From the NCBI RefSeq assembly GCF_000621625.1, contig NZ_JHXV01000026.1:1-64000 (forward strand): a stretch of 64,000 nucleotides of DNA. The letters are read 5' to 3'. The stretch is from Crocinitomix catalasitica ATCC 23190 (GTDB taxonomy: Bacteria; Bacteroidota; Bacteroidia; Flavobacteriales_D; Crocinitomicaceae). This document shows, piece by piece, positions 61,156 to 64,000 of the stretch. Position 1 is the first letter of the stretch, and each line of letters opens with the position of its first letter. Under the pieces are notes generated by a model. It was not told the DNA's origin. It was given only the letters and a program-made list of their open reading frames with translations, and did no database searches. The translations under genes and the position numbers were made by a program.

Positions 61156-61913
61156 TATTCAAGATTCCTTTGACGGGTAACTTCGTATAACATAATTCCA
61201 GCCGAAACAGATACATTTAAAGAATCAATAGTTCCAACCATTGGAATTTTTGCCTTGATATCAGAATCTGCTAAAATTTTCATACTTACACCATTCTCCT
61301 CAGAACCCATAACTACAGCTAAAGGAACGGTTAAGTCAGCTTCATAAACTAATTTATCAGTTTTTTCCGTACTCGATAAAATCTGAACACCACTTTCTCG
61401 TAGATAATGAATAGTAGAATTAAGGTCAGCAACTTTACATACCGGTATTTTATTCAACGCTCCTGCTGAAGTTTTTATAGCATCCCCTGTTACAGAAACA
61501 CTGTCCTTATCGGGAATAATTATTGCATGAACACCTGTACATTCCGCTGATCTTGCAATCGCTCCAAAATTCCTTACATCTGTAATTCTATCAAGAATTA
61601 AAAACAAAGGAACTTCACCTAATTCGTACAATTGATCCAATATTGGTGCAATTTCTTGATAATGAATAGGAGATACATGCGCGATCACGCCTTGGTGATT
61701 TTTTCGCGTCATACGATTCAATTTGTGAATCGGTACAAATTGTAAATTATATTTCTTATCAGCCAACTCTTCTTTTAATTCTTTGAAAAGATCTTTTTGC
61801 ATCCCTCGCTGAATCAATATCTTATTAATTGGTCGTTCTGCTCTAATTGCCTCAATAACTGCACGAACACCAAAGATTATATCTTCTTCTTCGTTACTAT
61901 AATTTCTATCCAT
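61155..61913 (-). CDS. rlmB: 23S rRNA (guanosine-2'-O-)-methyltransferase RlmB / TrmH family
   Basis: Encodes 252 residues. SpoU-class methyltransferase that methylates the ribose of a guanosine (G2251 in E. coli) in 23S rRNA. Seen: the N-terminal substrate-binding domain opening IIFGVRAVIEAIRAERPINKILIQRG, motif 1 LDRITDVRNFGAIARSAECTGVHAIIIP (about 106-133), motif 2 VVMGSEENGVS (about 202-212) and motif 3 IPMVGTIDSLNVSVSAGIMLYEV (about 222-244) that form the trefoil-knot SAM site. Length and domain order fit RlmB. A promoter box ends four bases before the ATG, so the mRNA may be leaderless. Confidence 0.94.
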   Translation of the reverse strand: MDRNYSNEEEDIIFGVRAVIEAIRAERPINKILIQRGMQKDLFKELKEELADKKYNLQFVPIHKLNRMTRKNHQGVIAHVSPIHYQEIAPILDQLYELGEVPLFLILDRITDVRNFGAIARSAECTGVHAIIIPDKDSVSVTGDAIKTSAGALNKIPVCKVADLNSTIHYLRESGVQILSSTEKTDKLVYEADLTVPLAVVMGSEENGVSMKILADSDIKAKIPMVGTIDSLNVSVSAGIMLYEVTRQRNLE

Positions 61914-61917
61914 ACTA

Positions 61918-61925
61918 CAAAAATA
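61918..61925 (-). promoter_or_regulatory. -7 box directly before rlmB (leaderless mRNA likely)
   Basis: TATTTTTG on the minus strand ends four bases before the ATG at 61913. No TTG at proper spacing. Confidence 0.5.
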
Positions 61926-61926
61926 C

Positions 61927-63129
61927 TTAATTCAACAGATTTGTTTTCACATTTCGGGTAACATATAAATAAAAAATACCCAAAACACACATTATTGACA
62001 TAAAAATAAATAAACTTAACACCATATTATGGTCATTATTATAAATGATTTGGGTGCATAAAGCTCCAAATGCTATTCCTAATTCTAAGGCGATAAACAT
62101 TGTCGCCATACCTCTTCCTTTGAATTCCTTTAATGCTAAATCAGCTGTCCAAGCAAACAAGGCAGGCGAACAAATACTGGCAGCAATACCAAAAATAATT
62201 GAACTTAATAGAAATTGAAAAACAGTGGTAGACGTTCCTGTAACAATCGCACCAACAATCATCAATGAAAGCCCTAAGTATAAATTTTTCCTTGCACCAA
62301 ATAAATCATAAAATCTACCTGAAAGAATTCGCGTAATAATCATAAAAACGACATTCACTAAATAGAACAACCCTTTATTCTGCATACCCAAATTTTCACT
62401 AATATCTGGAACAATCATCATGTAAATACCCGAACACATCGCTGTCACAAACATTATTAATGATGGTTGAATGACCTCAGGAGCGATAATTTCGTTTAAT
62501 CTTGGAATAATACGCTTGTAAACGGGAACGCGAACAGGCCCTACATTAATCTTCTCTTCCTTTGCTTTTAATAAAAACAATAAGGATAAAATCCCCATAA
62601 TACCTGAGGCATAAAACAATCCATCCGTTCCGAAAGCTATTTTAATAGGACTGCCAATTGCTTGACCAAGACTGAATCCAATACTAACGGTCACGCCAAA
62701 AATACCCATTGCTTCTCCCCTTTTCCCTTTTGGCACAACATCCGCAATTAATGCCGTTGCTCCTGTTGGATGAAACCCCGTACTGAAACCATGCAAAAAT
62801 CTTAGGATTAAAAATCCTCCTACTGTAATAAAAAAAGGATATAGAAATGAGATAATAACACTTACAAAAACGCCAAAATACATTACAGACTTTCGACTAA
62901 TACTGTCGGCAATTTTACCGCTAAATGGTCTTGCTATTGCAGCTGCAATGGTCCATAACCCAAGAATCATCCATTTTTTATCCGCGCCCCCAAGATCTGT
63001 TAAGTAGGCATTCATCTCGGGCAAGAGCAAATTAAAACTCATGATAAACAAAAGTACATTCAAACACATTAGCCAAAAGGACTTGGAATAAGATTTGAGA
63101 GATTGAAAATACGTTTTAGCAAATTGCAT
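61927..63129 (-). CDS. Major facilitator superfamily transporter
   Basis: Encodes 400 residues from the ATG at 63129. Twelve membrane helices. Between helices 2 and 3, GKIADSISRKSVMYFG is the MFS motif A (G-x-x-x-D-x-x-x-R-K/R); helix 4 has FLHGFSTGFHPTGATALIADVVPKGKRGEAMG, typical of drug- or sugar-efflux MFS members; a related loop repeats later (GRFYDLFGARKNLYLG). Substrate cannot be told. The helix-4 pattern with 'RGEAMG' is common in putative drug-efflux members. A promoter box ends only three bases before the ATG. It runs into rlmB after 13 bases. Confidence 0.9.
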   Translation of the reverse strand: MQFAKTYFQSLKSYSKSFWLMCLNVLLFIMSFNLLLPEMNAYLTDLGGADKKWMILGLWTIAAAIARPFSGKIADSISRKSVMYFGVFVSVIISFLYPFFITVGGFLILRFLHGFSTGFHPTGATALIADVVPKGKRGEAMGIFGVTVSIGFSLGQAIGSPIKIAFGTDGLFYASGIMGILSLLFLLKAKEEKINVGPVRVPVYKRIIPRLNEIIAPEVIQPSLIMFVTAMCSGIYMMIVPDISENLGMQNKGLFYLVNVVFMIITRILSGRFYDLFGARKNLYLGLSLMIVGAIVTGTSTTVFQFLLSSIIFGIAASICSPALFAWTADLALKEFKGRGMATMFIALELGIAFGALCTQIIYNNDHNMVLSLFIFMSIMCVLGIFYLYVTRNVKTNLLN

Positions 63130-63132
63130 CCG

Positions 63133-63140
63133 CAAAAGTA
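63133..63140 (-). promoter_or_regulatory. -7 box directly before the MFS gene (leaderless mRNA likely)
   Basis: TACTTTTG on the minus strand ends three bases before the ATG at 63129. A TTG lies 11 bases further upstream, too close for a normal -33 element. Confidence 0.5.
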
Positions 63141-63221
63141 GTTGATTTTTTCAACGGATTAATTTTTAATCTCAAAAGTTAAAAGCAACTCCTAATTAAG
63201 GTGTAATTCATTATGCAGAAC

Positions 63222-63255
63222 AAAAAAACTCCATAAAATCAAGTTTATGGAGTTT
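63222..63255 (-). terminator. Terminator of the small charged periplasmic protein gene
   Basis: On the minus strand AAACTCCATAAA(cttgat)TTTATGGAGTTT, a 12-base stem, runs into seven T. It is 20 bases past the stop at 63275. Confidence 0.92.
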
Positions 63256-63274
63256 CTGTTTTACTGTAAAAGGC

Positions 63275-63682
63275 TTATTTTTTATGTCCTCCTTTTTTGT
63301 CTGCCATTTTCTTCTTGTGCATTTCTTCCTTTTCAGCTAAAAGTGTTTTTTGCTCGGCCGTAAGCACACTATTGATTGCCGCTCTATTTGCATCTCTTTC
63401 TGCTTTTGATTTTTCTTTAAGTGTTTTCATTTCTGAACGTATTTGTTCCATCTCTCTAAAATGAGCCAAATTTGCCTCACGTACACTTGCTTCTTGCTTC
63501 GAATCAAGCCCTAAATCTGTAACTAATTTATCCGTCCGTTTGTTCGCTTTCTCTTCTGCACTTAATTTTTTATGTTGCTCTGCTTGCTTTGCTTTCACAT
63601 TCTCCTGTGATCCTTGTGCATATGAAGTATTAAACGCAAACATTATTGCCATTATTCCGAATCCTAAAATTGATTTTTTCAT
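63275..63682 (-). CDS. Small charged periplasmic protein, Spy/DUF4890-like
   Basis: Encodes 135 residues. Signal peptide about 1-22 (ILGFGIMAIMFAFNTSYAQG). The mature part is very rich in Lys, Glu and Ala and almost fully helical: ADKLVTDLGLD-like segment RTDKLVTDLGLDSKQEASVREANLAHF, a central coiled coil and VLTAEQKTLLAEKEEMHKKKM. The LTAEQ motif and two-helix layout fit the LTxxQ/Spy-like or DUF4890 families of periplasmic stress proteins and chaperones. It ends in KKGGHKK, a basic tail. Single-gene unit with a strong terminator. Chaperone activity is inferred. Confidence 0.82.
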   Translation of the reverse strand: MKKSILGFGIMAIMFAFNTSYAQGSQENVKAKQAEQHKKLSAEEKANKRTDKLVTDLGLDSKQEASVREANLAHFREMEQIRSEMKTLKEKSKAERDANRAAINSVLTAEQKTLLAEKEEMHKKKMADKKGGHKK

Positions 63683-64000
63683 GTTCTTTATTTTTTTAGT
63701 TATACTTATTAGACAGTGTTTTTAAAAAAAGGATTAATTGGTTAGCAGCTTTTTAAACATTTAAACACTAGCTATAACGAATTCTATGGCCCTATTAAAT
63801 TAATTAACAATAAAGAATAACATCTTGAATGGCTATGCACTTTATGCTCAATGTCATTATTCTTGCTACCATGTCCTATGAGGGTTCAACAGGGTGAAAA
63901 CAGCAAACGGTTGCTAACAATATTTCATGCTTTATTTGACACGTTTTATATAAAAATATACGATCCTTGAGATAAATGCAACATTTAAAATCAATCTTTC
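63683..64000. other. 318-bp right-hand end without a gene
   Basis: No frame longer than about 30 codons with coding character on either strand, no tRNA and no terminator-like hairpin. It probably holds the promoter of the 63682 gene, but no TAnnTTTG box is present close to its start. A neighbouring gene must begin or end outside the window. Confidence 0.5.

Noticed and set aside
63683-64000. Short frames and possible RNA gene at the right end
   Set aside because: No frame exceeds about 30 codons with coding character and no tRNA-like arms can be drawn.

Overview
The window is an AT-rich chromosomal segment of a Bacteroidota bacterium, most likely a member of the order Flavobacteriales. This rests on several things seen in the sequence: proteins with type IX secretion (T9SS) sorting tails of both type B and type A, SprB-like and PKD repeats, TPR/beta-propeller/OmpA proteins like PorE, a menaquinone gene (menD), Bacteroidota-type promoters (TAnnTTTG, sometimes with an upstream TTG), almost no Shine-Dalgarno sites, and several TTG/GTG starts. 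Species cannot be named from this. No rRNA, tRNA, CRISPR array, insertion sequence, prophage or integrase was found, and base composition looks even throughout.

Layout. 1-14114 is a surface-protein region on the minus strand: an adhesin cut by the left edge, a 1737-residue type-B T9SS protein with ten exact-length 73-residue repeats, a small secreted protein, a membrane-anchored protein of unknown role, an Asp-box propeller protein and an L-type-lectin/SprB-repeat adhesin. 14204-24026 is core metabolism and signalling: menD, a two-component system, an acyltransferase, a NamZ-like lipoprotein, a LolC/E-type permease and a 2-oxoacid dehydrogenase E2. 24100-29612 holds two translationally coupled PorE-like proteins. 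29632-35735 holds an exonuclease, an FAH-family enzyme, a very acidic cysteine-containing small lipoprotein, a GMC dehydrogenase pair and an unknown secreted protein. 36043-37933 is a PadR-PspC operon with a clear promoter and a candidate operator. 37936-42248 (minus) is a cluster of M23/LysM peptidase, patatin, an unknown protein, and a signal-less trypsin-like protease with a zinc ribbon; the last two appear to share a C-terminal-type domain and are the best candidate for an undescribed module. 42523-49405 holds a DEAD-box helicase with a structured leader, typA, and an overlapping TPR / phosphosulfolactate-synthase-like / DUF368 operon. 49511-57882 holds a small lipocalin-like protein, an M14 peptidase, an RND/MMPL exporter, a type-A T9SS protein, tsaC and the CCA-adding enzyme. 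57891-63682 (minus) holds an M28 peptidase, a GT39-like glycosyltransferase, rlmB, an MFS transporter and a small charged periplasmic protein.

How the genes fit together: much of the window serves the cell envelope (secreted adhesins, T9SS-type scaffolds, lipoprotein export, peptidoglycan hydrolysis, undecaprenyl-phosphate recycling, RND export). The rest is translation/RNA upkeep (typA, DEAD-box, tsaC, cca, rlmB) and respiration or carbon use (menD, E2, GMC dehydrogenase). Start sites were revised in several genes where promoter boxes or signal peptides make the longest frame unlikely. All family assignments come from reading motifs by eye; no database search was run.
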